DNA of 47,397 bases, from NCBI GenBank assembly GCA_902590245.1, contig CACIWG010000001.1, positions 65,747-113,143 on the forward strand, in the 5' to 3' direction. Source of the stretch: an uncultured SAR116 cluster alpha proteobacterium. GTDB lineage: Bacteria; Pseudomonadota; Alphaproteobacteria; Puniceispirillales; Marisalimonadaceae. Both the position numbers and the translations under genes were made by a program. The notes beneath the pieces were generated by a model. The model saw only the letters and a program-made list of their open reading frames with translations, was not told the origin of the DNA and made no database searches. Positions 17,641 through 25,094 of the stretch are shown piece by piece (position 1 is the first letter of the stretch; every line of letters begins with the position of its first letter).

Positions 17641-18098
17641 TAAGCTAAAGAACCATTCCAAAAAATCAAAGGATCATTTTCATTAGCATGGAAATTTATA
17701 ACTTCACCCACTAAAATTTGATGATCACCACCCGGATAGTTTTTCCATTTTAAACAATCAAACCATGCTAGTGATTTTTGGATAATAGGAAACCCATTGT
17801 CACTTAAATCAAAATCAATATTGTTAAATTTATTATCAACTGAGCTTGAAAATAAATTACAGATATCTCTTTGATCTTTTGATAAAATACTAACTGAATA
17901 ACCCTTAGCATTTAAAAAGATATCATAACTTGGTTGATTAATACCAATGTTCCATAACACTAACGGTGGATCAAGTGAAACAGAAGTAAAACTATTTACA
18001 GTCATTCCAACAGGTTTTCCATCATCATCAATGGTAGAAACTATTGTCACACCAGTAGCGAATTTTGATAAAACATTTCTTAAGTTCTTGTTGTTCAT
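17640..18098 (-). CDS. Flavin reductase-like protein (FMN-binding split barrel)
   Basis: A 152-residue protein with the flavin reductase fold. It has LSKFATGVTIVST near the N-terminus, VNSFTSVSLDPPLVLWNI in the middle (the FMN-binding segment), and GGDHQILVGEVI near the C-terminus, where the conserved His is found. Members supply reduced FMN or FAD to two-component monooxygenases. The luciferase-like monooxygenase at 25095-26192 is a possible client. It is divergent from the lysR gene, with a perfect 14-base palindrome 8 bases before its start, and lies upstream of the HpsN operon after a possible hairpin terminator. Confidence 0.9.
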   Translation of the reverse strand: MNNKNLRNVLSKFATGVTIVSTIDDDGKPVGMTVNSFTSVSLDPPLVLWNIGINQPSYDIFLNAKGYSVSILSKDQRDICNLFSSSVDNKFNNIDFDLSDNGFPIIQKSLAWFDCLKWKNYPGGDHQILVGEVINFHANENDPLIFWNGSLA

Positions 18099-18106
18099 AT
18101 TTAATG

Positions 18107-18120
18107 CATCTAATTAGATG
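18107..18120. promoter_or_regulatory. Perfect 14-bp palindrome CATCTAATTAGATG, candidate operator
   Basis: The palindrome lies in the 96-base divergent region between the flavin reductase gene (8 bases from its start) and lysR. It contains G/C at symmetrical positions, so it is less likely to be chance than pure AT repeats. Binding by the adjacent LysR-type regulator is inferred from position. Confidence 0.4.
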
Positions 18121-18194
18121 TTTTGTTTTATCATTATTTGTGTATTATAAGTAATTATTTATTTGTATGAATTGTATCAACTTAACTGATAATT

Positions 18195-19130
18195 ATGTCT
18201 GTATCTATAAAACAACTTAAAGCATTTGTAGCAGTAGTTGAAGAAAAATCTTTTAGTCAAGCTGCTGAAAGGTTAAATGCAACTCAATCTGGTATGTCTA
18301 TGCTAGTTCAAAATCTTGAAATTAGTATAGGAAAAAAATTATTAGATAGAATTCCAGGAAATATGCGTTTAACTGAAAGCGGAAAAGATTTCTATAAATA
18401 TTCATTAGACATTTTAAGGCTTATGGAAAAAGCTTTAATCGATACTAAATCGTCATCAGATGGTTTTACAGGTAATATTGATTGTGGATTAATGCCAACT
18501 TTTACAAGATCAGCATTGCCAATAACATTATCTAAATTTTTAGAAGATCATCCCAAGGTTGAATTCAAAATAACAGAAGCTTACTCGGGTGTTCTTGAAG
18601 AGATGGTTCGGTCAAACAAAATTGAATTTGCTATAGTTCCATCTGTAAAAAGTTCATTAGGATTAAATGTTCAATTTGTATCAAAAGACTTAAACTTATT
18701 AGTAAGTTCCAAAAAATCTCCATTTGAACATTTAAAACCTCTTAAAATAGAAAATTTAAAATCTCATGACTTAAAAATCATTTTACCAAGTCCTGAAAAT
18801 TCTAGACGAATTGCCATAAACCAATATTTATCTACTCATGGTATAAAGCCTAAATCAATTCTTGAGATGGATGGTATGATTGGGACATTAGAAATGGTTG
18901 CTTACAGCGATTGGTGCTCCATACTTCCAGCTGCATTATGTGACTTAGACATAGATGGAAAATCAAGAACCTTATCTCCATTAGATTCTCCCCCTTTAAT
19001 AACAGATTATGTTTTAATTACCTCAGCTAGTAGAGAACTAAGTCCAGTTACAAAATTTTTCAGTGAAAAAATTTGTGAAGAAATAAAAAATATCAGTGAA
19101 AAGCTAAATCAAAGAGTTCAAAAACATTGA
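18195..19130 (+). CDS. LysR-family transcriptional regulator
   Basis: A 311-residue regulator. The N-terminal winged helix-turn-helix runs from about residue 5 to 62 (KQLKAFVAVVEEKSFSQAAE, then SGMSMLVQNLE), and a periplasmic-binding-protein-like effector domain occupies about 90-295. It is divergent from the flavin reductase and HpsN operon and lies 70 bases upstream of the TRAP transporter genes in the same direction. The likely task is to sense the transported compound or its metabolite and control both sides. The effector is unknown. Confidence 0.93.
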   Translation: MSVSIKQLKAFVAVVEEKSFSQAAERLNATQSGMSMLVQNLEISIGKKLLDRIPGNMRLTESGKDFYKYSLDILRLMEKALIDTKSSSDGFTGNIDCGLMPTFTRSALPITLSKFLEDHPKVEFKITEAYSGVLEEMVRSNKIEFAIVPSVKSSLGLNVQFVSKDLNLLVSSKKSPFEHLKPLKIENLKSHDLKIILPSPENSRRIAINQYLSTHGIKPKSILEMDGMIGTLEMVAYSDWCSILPAALCDLDIDGKSRTLSPLDSPPLITDYVLITSASRELSPVTKFFSEKICEEIKNISEKLNQRVQKH

Positions 19131-19186
19131 TTAGTTTAATTTATCCTTGATTGCATATTTAATATGTCTATTCTTAAAAAAAAATC

Positions 19187-19194
19187 GAGAGGAA
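19187..19194 (+). promoter_or_regulatory. Strong ribosome-binding site deciding the dctQ start
   Basis: GAGAGGAA ends 6 bases before the ATG at 19201. This favours 19201 over an upstream in-frame TTG at 19147, which has no comparable site. Confidence 0.7.
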
Positions 19195-19200
19195 TTTATA

Positions 19201-19668
19201 ATGGTAAAAAAAGTCTCTGAAATTTTACAAGGTATTGCTGCAATTTGGCTTGTTTTTGTAGCTTTTACAATTTTTGCTGAAGTAACTTTTAGAAATTTTG
19301 GACTTTTTTTGGGAGCTGATCAGATAGTTCAAAACTCTGTTCCAGCAATTGTTTTTCTTCAAGTCCCTTTTGCTATTGTCTCAGGAACAATGTTAAGAAC
19401 AACTCTAATATACGAGTTTTGTAGCAAAAATTCTAAAATAATAATTAATGTCTTATCCTTCCTAATTGGAATGATGCTTTTTATTGGCATAGCTGTGGGT
19501 GGGTGGACAGATATGATTAAAGGATGGGAAATTAAGGAGTACCAAGGAATTGGTGCAATTGAATTTCCAGTATATATTGTAAGAACAGTAATAATATTTG
19601 CTGCTATTATAATTGTTTATATATATGCGAGCCTTATCATCAATCAATTCAGAAAAAAAAATAATTAG
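19201..19668 (+). CDS. dctQ: TRAP transporter small membrane subunit (DctQ)
   Basis: A 155-residue integral membrane protein with four helices (about 8-30, 48-65, 85-105 and 128-148), the usual size of DctQ. Elements include FAEVTFRNFG after helix 1 and GGWTDMIKGWEI in the loop before helix 4, which contains the conserved polar residues of the family. It forms the membrane complex with DctM, whose gene starts 15 bases later. Upstream are lysR and a strong ribosome-binding site. An alternative upstream TTG start would add 18 unlikely residues. Confidence 0.9.
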   Translation: MVKKVSEILQGIAAIWLVFVAFTIFAEVTFRNFGLFLGADQIVQNSVPAIVFLQVPFAIVSGTMLRTTLIYEFCSKNSKIIINVLSFLIGMMLFIGIAVGGWTDMIKGWEIKEYQGIGAIEFPVYIVRTVIIFAAIIIVYIYASLIINQFRKKNN

Positions 19669-19683
19669 CCTTAGAGAATAAAT

Positions 19684-21000
19684 ATGGAAATGGATTTAAA
19701 TGTATTAATGTTAATTACATTGCTTGGCATGTTACTAGCAATATTTGCAGGTGTTCACATAGCTTTAGCATTAGGTGCTACAGCAATGATTGGAACATAC
19801 TTTATATTTGAAGACGCATACATGGCTGCAAGCCAAGTTGGAGGTGCAGCTTATGAATTGATTAGAGATCATGTGTTTATGACAATACCCCTTTTTGTTT
19901 TAATGGGAGATTTTTTGTCGAGAAGTGGAGCGGCAGCAGACCTTTATAATCTTATTAATAAAGGTCTAAAAGGTGTGCCAGGAAGATTAGGTGTCGCAAC
20001 AGTAACTGGTAATACAGCATTTGCAGCAGTAACAGGAACATCTATTGCTTCAGCAGCAGCATTTACCAGAATAGCATGGCCAGAAATGAAAAAAGCTGGT
20101 TATAATCATAGCTTTGCACTTGGAGCTATTTCGGGTAGTGCATGTTTAGGAATGTTGATTCCACCTAGCGTTTTGCTGATTGTTTGGGGAATTATAACAG
20201 AAGACTCAATTGGAAAATTATTTGTTGCTGGTGTGATTCCTGGAATTCTTCTTGCTTTATTATATGTAACCTACAACCTCGTCAGAGCGATTATGAAACC
20301 ACAACTTGCTCCTGAACCTGATCAAGTTGGCTTAACAACAAAATTAACAAAAACAGAAATTTATTCAGGTTTTTCTATTATTGCATTAATTTTTTTAGTG
20401 CTTGGTGGAATTTGGGGAGGAATTTTTACAGCTACCGAAGCAGCAGGAATGGGTGCTATTGCAAGCTTTATAATAGCATTATGTAAAGGCATGAATTTTA
20501 AAGGTGTTGTTGATTCCGTGATCGATGCAGGAAAAACATCTGCTCCAATTATGATTTTACTAATAACAGCTGGGATGTATTCAAGATTTCTTTCCTTATC
20601 TGATATAAATTCAATCATACTTGAAGCTATTACATCAGTTGGATTAAATCAGTTTGCCATTTTAATTATGATGGTTGTTATATGGTTAGTTTTAGGAATG
20701 CTTTTAGACTCAATCTCAATTATTCTTCTTACAGTACCTTTATTTATTCATTTAGTTCCTGAAATGAACCCATACGCATTTGCTATATTTGGTATTTTAG
20801 CAATTGAAGCTGGGCTTCTTACACCTCCTTTTGGTCTTATTGTTTATACTGTCAAGGGAGTTCTCACAGGTAGCAATGATAATGTTCCGTTAGGAACAAT
20901 TTTTATGGGTTCTATTCCATATTGGATTATGATGTTATTCGTAATGATTATGGTTTATTTAATTCCAGAATTAGCAAGCTGGCCAACAAAGTTTGTTTAA
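19684..21000 (+). CDS. dctM: TRAP transporter large permease subunit (DctM)
   Basis: A 438-residue permease with about 12 hydrophobic segments, the normal DctM size. It shows the family runs PLFVLMGDFLSRSG (about 72-85), TGTSIASAAAFTRIAWPEM (about 118-136), the loop GSACLGMLIPPSVLLIVWG, and IEAGLLTPPFGLIVYTVKG near the end. It uses the ion gradient to move the ligand delivered by DctP. It lies in a lysR-dctQ-dctM-dctP unit. The gap to dctP is 54 bases, with a strong ribosome-binding site before dctP. Confidence 0.95.
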   Translation: MEMDLNVLMLITLLGMLLAIFAGVHIALALGATAMIGTYFIFEDAYMAASQVGGAAYELIRDHVFMTIPLFVLMGDFLSRSGAAADLYNLINKGLKGVPGRLGVATVTGNTAFAAVTGTSIASAAAFTRIAWPEMKKAGYNHSFALGAISGSACLGMLIPPSVLLIVWGIITEDSIGKLFVAGVIPGILLALLYVTYNLVRAIMKPQLAPEPDQVGLTTKLTKTEIYSGFSIIALIFLVLGGIWGGIFTATEAAGMGAIASFIIALCKGMNFKGVVDSVIDAGKTSAPIMILLITAGMYSRFLSLSDINSIILEAITSVGLNQFAILIMMVVIWLVLGMLLDSISIILLTVPLFIHLVPEMNPYAFAIFGILAIEAGLLTPPFGLIVYTVKGVLTGSNDNVPLGTIFMGSIPYWIMMLFVMIMVYLIPELASWPTKFV

Positions 21001-21042
21001 ACTTTAAAAATAAATAAAAGATGCTAAACTTTTAACATTAAC

Positions 21043-21049
21043 GGAGGAA
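21043..21049 (+). promoter_or_regulatory. Strong ribosome-binding site for dctP
   Basis: GGAGGAA lies 5 bases before the dctP ATG. It is one of the best Shine-Dalgarno matches in the window, as expected for a binding protein needed in excess over the permease. Confidence 0.7.
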
Positions 21050-21054
21050 TATTT

Positions 21055-22158
21055 ATGTTAAAAAATTTAAAAAAAGCACTTCCACTTGGGCTTTTGATCT
21101 CTGGTGCTATTGCAACTTCTGCCATTGCAGGCTCATATACCTTAAGAGTTGGATCAGGACATCCTTCAGCTCCTACTGCATATGTAACTGGAATGGAAAA
21201 AGTTTTTGTGCCGAACATTAAAAAAAGAGTGGCAGCGGAAACAAAACACAAAATTAAAATAATAGAAGCTTATGCTGGTAAAATAGCAAAAGTACATGAA
21301 ACATTAGAGGCAGTTGAAAAAGGATTGCTTGACATTGGTTCATATTGTGTATGTTTTGAGACTGCAAAATTATTACCATGGAACTTTGATTATTTTGTTC
21401 CATTTACATTAACAAATCTTGAGACAAACTGGGAAGTTAAGCACAGAGTTCTTAAAAAATTTCCACAATTAGCAAAAATGCTTGAAGATAAATATAATCA
21501 AAAATTTATAGCTATGCAGGGTTTTGATGATTATGGAATTGGAACTGTTAAACAATGGAATAAAGCACAAGAACTTAAAGGCGTTAAAGTGATTGCTGCT
21601 GGTCCAAATTTACCATGGGTATCATTATTTGGATCAATACCAGTAACATCGACATTGCCTACTATGTATAATGACTTAGCAACTGGTGTCGCAAAAGGTG
21701 TAATTATATTCCCTTCTGCCCACGCTGGAGGATTTAAGTTTTATGAACAAGCTCCATACTGGAAAGTTATAGGTTTTGGTGCAATGGCACAAACTATCAC
21801 AACAATTAATCTAAAAACATTAGCTAAACTTCCACCTGAAGTAGCAAAGATTGTTATGGAAGAAGCCGCTAATTACGAAAGATCAGCTGTTAAAGATGGA
21901 CAAAGAAGATACCAAAAAGGTTTAACTGATTTAATGAAACTAGGTCAGAAAAAAGGTATTAATGATGCTGTCACTTATCTACCTGTAGCACAGCAAAAGA
22001 TTTGGGCTGAAACAATTAAAGATTGGCCTAATTCAAGAGCTGCTGATATCACTAAAGGCTATCCTGGAATTGATGGTGCTGCGTTGATGAACGTTTACAT
22101 GGAAGAAGTTGAAAAAACAGGACATAAATTCCCTGTAAGATATAAAATTGGTGGTTAA
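21055..22158 (+). CDS. dctP: TRAP transporter solute-binding protein (DctP family)
   Basis: A 367-residue periplasmic binding protein. A Sec signal peptide is clear: basic KNLKKA, a hydrophobic core LPLGLLISGAIATS and cleavage after AIA (about residue 25). The mature protein has the DctP pattern, with LRVGSGHPSAP at the start, AYAGKIAKVHETLEAVEKG for the first ligand lobe and LKGVKVIAAGPN before the hinge. The invariant ligand-carboxylate Arg is not at its usual place in this last element (VKVIAAGP instead of the common KIRT/SG type). The ligand may therefore be unusual, although I cannot align it reliably. It is the last gene of the TRAP operon. Confidence 0.9.
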   Translation: MLKNLKKALPLGLLISGAIATSAIAGSYTLRVGSGHPSAPTAYVTGMEKVFVPNIKKRVAAETKHKIKIIEAYAGKIAKVHETLEAVEKGLLDIGSYCVCFETAKLLPWNFDYFVPFTLTNLETNWEVKHRVLKKFPQLAKMLEDKYNQKFIAMQGFDDYGIGTVKQWNKAQELKGVKVIAAGPNLPWVSLFGSIPVTSTLPTMYNDLATGVAKGVIIFPSAHAGGFKFYEQAPYWKVIGFGAMAQTITTINLKTLAKLPPEVAKIVMEEAANYERSAVKDGQRRYQKGLTDLMKLGQKKGINDAVTYLPVAQQKIWAETIKDWPNSRAADITKGYPGIDGAALMNVYMEEVEKTGHKFPVRYKIGG

Positions 22159-22179
22159 CAAATATTGATAAACATTTAA

Positions 22180-22208
22180 GGCATACAAGAAATTGTGTGC
22201 CTTTTTTT
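22180..22208 (+). terminator. Rho-independent terminator after the TRAP operon
   Basis: An 8-base stem GGCATACA/TGTGTGCC (one T-G wobble) with a 6-base loop is followed directly by seven T residues, 22 bases after the dctP stop. It is the clearest intrinsic terminator in the window. Confidence 0.85.
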
Positions 22209-22211
22209 ATT

Positions 22212-22448
22212 ATGAACAAAGAAAAATATATAATTTATTTAGCATCAATATTCATGTCAATTGTTATAACAATGTTCATTAGTTCTGTTGTAACGTTTAA
22301 ATCTCTAGATAATTTGAGTTTATTTTGGCAAGTTTGGCCAATTAATTGGTTTTATGCGATACTTATTGCTTTCCCTGCAATAATAATTTTTAAACCCATA
22401 TGTCAAAAAGCTAGTGAAAAAATAATTAGCATTTTATTAAAAAATTAA
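22212..22448 (+). CDS. DUF2798-like small membrane protein
   Basis: A protein of about 78 residues with two transmembrane helices (about 8-30 and 47-65). The spacing and the central polar/Trp-rich loop (FWQVWPINWFYAI) followed by AFPAIIIFKPI match the DUF2798 family of two-helix proteins. ATG at 22212 is preferred to a GTG at 22197, which lies inside the terminator stem. The start follows the terminator T-run by only 3 bases and has no ribosome-binding site, so expression would need read-through or another promoter. The 3' end overlaps the convergent cyclase gene by 4 bases. Confidence 0.65.
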   Translation: MNKEKYIIYLASIFMSIVITMFISSVVTFKSLDNLSLFWQVWPINWFYAILIAFPAIIIFKPICQKASEKIISILLKN

Positions 22449-23218
22449 TAATCTAAAATAGCAACAACCCTTACAAATCCCGCTGAACCATTTTTAATTT
22501 TAAATGGAAAAGCAGAAACTAAAAAACCTTTATCAGGTAATTTTTCTAAGTTACACAATTTTTCTATATGTGAATAACCTTTATGCATGCCTGCTCTATG
22601 ACCTTCCCAAATTAAGGAAGGATCTTTAGTCTTTTTAAATTTTTTAGCAGTATGTGTAAATGGAGCATCCCAACTCCAAGCGTCTGTTCCAGTTAATCGA
22701 ACACCTTGGTCAAGTAGATAAATTGTTGCATCTTTGCCAATACCACAACCTTTTAACAAAAAATCAGGTTTACCATAATGCCCAGATGCAGCTGTATTGA
22801 CAAATATGATATCTAAAGGAGAAAGAGTATGTTCAATTCTATCTAATTCTTTTTTAATGTCGTATACATTAACAACATAACCATCTGAAAAAGACCTAAA
22901 ATCAAACTTAACTCCTTTACCATAACACCATTCTAATGGCACCTCATCTATCGTAATAGCTCTATTTCCATTATCCATGGTTGAATGGTAGTGATAAGGA
23001 GCGTCCATATGTGTCCCATTATGCGTACTAACAGTAATGGTTTCCATAGCCCAGCCCTCACCACCTGGCAAATCTTCTTTTTTTAACCCCGGAAAAAAGC
23101 TCATAATTTCTTCAGAGGTATCTTGGTGATGATGGTAATTAATCTTGGGAAGCATAAAATCTGGATCGGAAGTAATTCCTTCTTCTAATGAAACAGATAA
23201 ATCAATAAATTTTTTCAT
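22445..23218 (-). CDS. Cyclase-family (PF04199) metal hydrolase, isatin-hydrolase/kynurenine-formamidase type
   Basis: A 257-residue hydrolase with the signature H66-N-G-T-H70-M-D72-A-P-Y-H76, the divalent-metal site of the family. Known members hydrolyse cyclic or linear amides such as isatin and N-formylkynurenine. A second family run, GCGIGKDATIYLLDQGVRLTGTD, lies further on, and TDAWSWDAPF carries another conserved acid. It is the last gene of a four-gene minus-strand operon (dehydrogenase, cupin, YciI-like, this gene). A second, more divergent member is at 27483-28451. Amide or lactam ring opening is likely; the substrate is unknown. Confidence 0.9.
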   Translation of the reverse strand: MKKFIDLSVSLEEGITSDPDFMLPKINYHHHQDTSEEIMSFFPGLKKEDLPGGEGWAMETITVSTHNGTHMDAPYHYHSTMDNGNRAITIDEVPLEWCYGKGVKFDFRSFSDGYVVNVYDIKKELDRIEHTLSPLDIIFVNTAASGHYGKPDFLLKGCGIGKDATIYLLDQGVRLTGTDAWSWDAPFTHTAKKFKKTKDPSLIWEGHRAGMHKGYSHIEKLCNLEKLPDKGFLVSAFPFKIKNGSAGFVRVVAILDY

Positions 23219-23230
23219 ATAAACCTCTTA

Positions 23231-23521
23231 TTAATTTGATAAATTATCTACCCTTTTATTAAAAGGGGAAATAATTATATCTTCCCAAACATCTGCATGA
23301 TATAGTGGATCATTTGCTTGAAATGTATGAATTTCTGAAATTTCGTCAGCTTCAACCATAAAAAATGAACCATTCATAGTGTTACTATCCAAATCCGTTA
23401 AGGGTCCTGATACAAGTGTTTTTATTGGATTTGTTGATAAATACTTTCTGTGTTCATCAATAACAGCCATTCTTCTTTTTAATGCGTCGGGTTTATCTTT
23501 ACATAAAATTATCCAAATCAT
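23231..23521 (-). CDS. YciI-like protein
   Basis: A 96-residue protein of the YciI family, a dimeric ferredoxin-like fold. The conserved His is in IDEHRKYL (about 21-28) and the conserved Asp in ANDPLYHADVWED (about 69-81). Strands at both ends match the family. Some YciI-like proteins act as small lyases or dehalogenases in aromatic catabolism. It lies 8 bases after the cupin and 12 bases before the cyclase-family hydrolase, so it probably acts in the same pathway. Confidence 0.88.
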   Translation of the reverse strand: MIWIILCKDKPDALKRRMAVIDEHRKYLSTNPIKTLVSGPLTDLDSNTMNGSFFMVEADEISEIHTFQANDPLYHADVWEDIIISPFNKRVDNLSN

Positions 23522-23529
23522 TTATTATT

Positions 23530-24096
23530 CTATGCTTGATTTGCTTCAAATTCAGATATTCTATTATAAGCCTTTTCAGTAAACTCTGCTTTTGGAGCAT
23601 TACCTGCTATCACAACAAGCAAAACATGCTCTATATTAGGTTCGTCTTCTGTAATATTCATGAACCGTCTTGCACAGCCTGGAGGAAAAGATACAACATC
23701 ACAAGGACCAACGTCTACTGACTGAAAATCATTTCCTTCGTTCCATTCACATCTCCATTTTCCAGTAATTGGCATAAAAGTTTCATTTGTATCATGATTA
23801 TGCATCAAAGGACCTTTTCCAGGTTTACATCTACAAAAACCTAGATTAAAACCTTCAGAAATATTTATAGCAGGCATTTGAGAATTATCATCACCTAATG
23901 GAGACACATGTTTTGATTTTCCTTTTGGTGGCTCAAAACCAATGACATTTATTAATTCTCTTGTACATTCAGGAAGAAGGCTATCTGGTAACCCTTTTTT
24001 TGAACCTTTTAAATCTTTAAAAAAGGCAATTCTTTTACTCATTTCATCTTTTTTCCAAACTCTGATTTTAGGTAATTCTTTTGCATTATCACTCAT
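23530..24096 (-). CDS. Cupin-domain protein
   Basis: A 188-residue protein with one cupin barrel in the C-terminal two thirds. Motif 1 reads GPLMHNHDTNETFMPITG, with two His and a Glu as metal ligands. Motif 2 reads GPCDVVSFPPGCARRFMN, where the usual His ligand is replaced by Arg. An N-terminal extension of about 80 residues precedes the barrel. Cupins in such clusters are dioxygenases, isomerases or binding proteins. The incomplete ligand set makes the catalytic role uncertain. The start overlaps the upstream dehydrogenase gene by 8 bases. Confidence 0.85.
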   Translation of the reverse strand: MSDNAKELPKIRVWKKDEMSKRIAFFKDLKGSKKGLPDSLLPECTRELINVIGFEPPKGKSKHVSPLGDDNSQMPAINISEGFNLGFCRCKPGKGPLMHNHDTNETFMPITGKWRCEWNEGNDFQSVDVGPCDVVSFPPGCARRFMNITEDEPNIEHVLLVVIAGNAPKAEFTEKAYNRISEFEANQA

Positions 24097-24961
24097 TCAC
24101 ATTCTCCATTTTTAAAACTTCATATACTGAAGCTGTATCCCAATTTTTAGATAAAGTTTTTTCTGCCTTATCATATATCTTTGCCGAACCCTCAAAAGTG
24201 GGTAAAATAACATTATTATTTTTTATAAAATTTCTAATAATATCAACATCTTTTAAAAAAATATTAAATGATGCTGTTGGAGGTTCATAATTTTGATTAA
24301 TCATCAAAGGCATTCTTTTTTGTAACATCACCGAAGTTGCTGCGCTGTTTCCTAAAACTTTATAAATCATATCTTTGTCTAAACCAGCACACTCACCAAG
24401 TCTAAGAGCCTCTGCAGCTGCTGTGTTGTGAATGGTTACTAACAAATTTGCAAGAATTTTAAATTTCATTCCATTACCAAAAGGACCTACATAAATAACT
24501 TCTTTAGAAAAACTTTCAAAAATATTATTATATTTTTTTGTTATGGTCTCATCACCACTAGCAAAAACTGTTATATCTCCTTCCAAAGCTTGTGCTCCAG
24601 TTCCACTTACTGGAGTATCTAACATATCTATATTAAGTTTTTTAATTTCATTTTTAAAATTAATTTTATCTTCAATCGAAATTGTATTCATATCCAATAT
24701 AATTTTATCGGAAGTGTGTTTTCCTAGTTTCTTAAGATTCTCTAAAACATTTTTATATGCTTCAAGAGAAGGCAAACTTAAAAGTACAACATCAACCTTA
24801 TCAAATAAATTTGGATAAGTAATCTCAGATCCTCCTAAATTTAAAAATCTTGAAATATTTTTTTTATCTAGATCTATACCATAACAATTAAAGTTGTTTG
24901 TAATAAGGTGTTTAGCGTAAGCTCCACCCATAGCCCCTAAACCTATTAACCCAATATTCAT
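24089..24961 (-). CDS. NAD(P)-dependent beta-hydroxyacid dehydrogenase (HIBADH family), second copy
   Basis: A 290-residue dehydrogenase with GLIGLGAMGGAYA at the N-terminus, DTPVSGTGAQALEGD as the substrate loop, and the catalytic Lys in GMKFKILANLL (G-x3-K-x3-N). It is related to the gene at 8086-8976 but clearly diverged. ATG at 24961 is chosen because GAGG lies 6 bases before it; a second ATG at 24973 would add MRFF. It heads the minus-strand operon leading to the cupin, YciI-like and cyclase genes. A perfect inverted repeat is located 22 bases upstream. Confidence 0.9.
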   Translation of the reverse strand: MNIGLIGLGAMGGAYAKHLITNNFNCYGIDLDKKNISRFLNLGGSEITYPNLFDKVDVVLLSLPSLEAYKNVLENLKKLGKHTSDKIILDMNTISIEDKINFKNEIKKLNIDMLDTPVSGTGAQALEGDITVFASGDETITKKYNNIFESFSKEVIYVGPFGNGMKFKILANLLVTIHNTAAAEALRLGECAGLDKDMIYKVLGNSAATSVMLQKRMPLMINQNYEPPTASFNIFLKDVDIIRNFIKNNNVILPTFEGSAKIYDKAEKTLSKNWDTASVYEVLKMENVNE

Positions 24962-24982
24962 AAAAAACCTCATAGAATTTTA

Positions 24983-25010
24983 ATTTAGAATTTATATATT
25001 TATTCTAAAT
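24983..25010. promoter_or_regulatory. Perfect 9-bp inverted repeat, candidate operator of the divergent catabolic operons
   Basis: The arms ATTTAGAAT and ATTCTAAAT are separated by 10 bases, between the dehydrogenase (24961) and luciferase-like monooxygenase (25095) starts. The half-site spacing of roughly two helical turns is typical of dimeric repressors. Which regulator binds is unknown; the only one nearby is the LysR at 18195. Confidence 0.45.
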
Positions 25011-25094
25011 CAACCTTTTTGATAGAATCTATAAAATATTATTATTTTTTCTTTTAACTTGAATGTTATATATATCTAATGATAGGAGTTAAAT

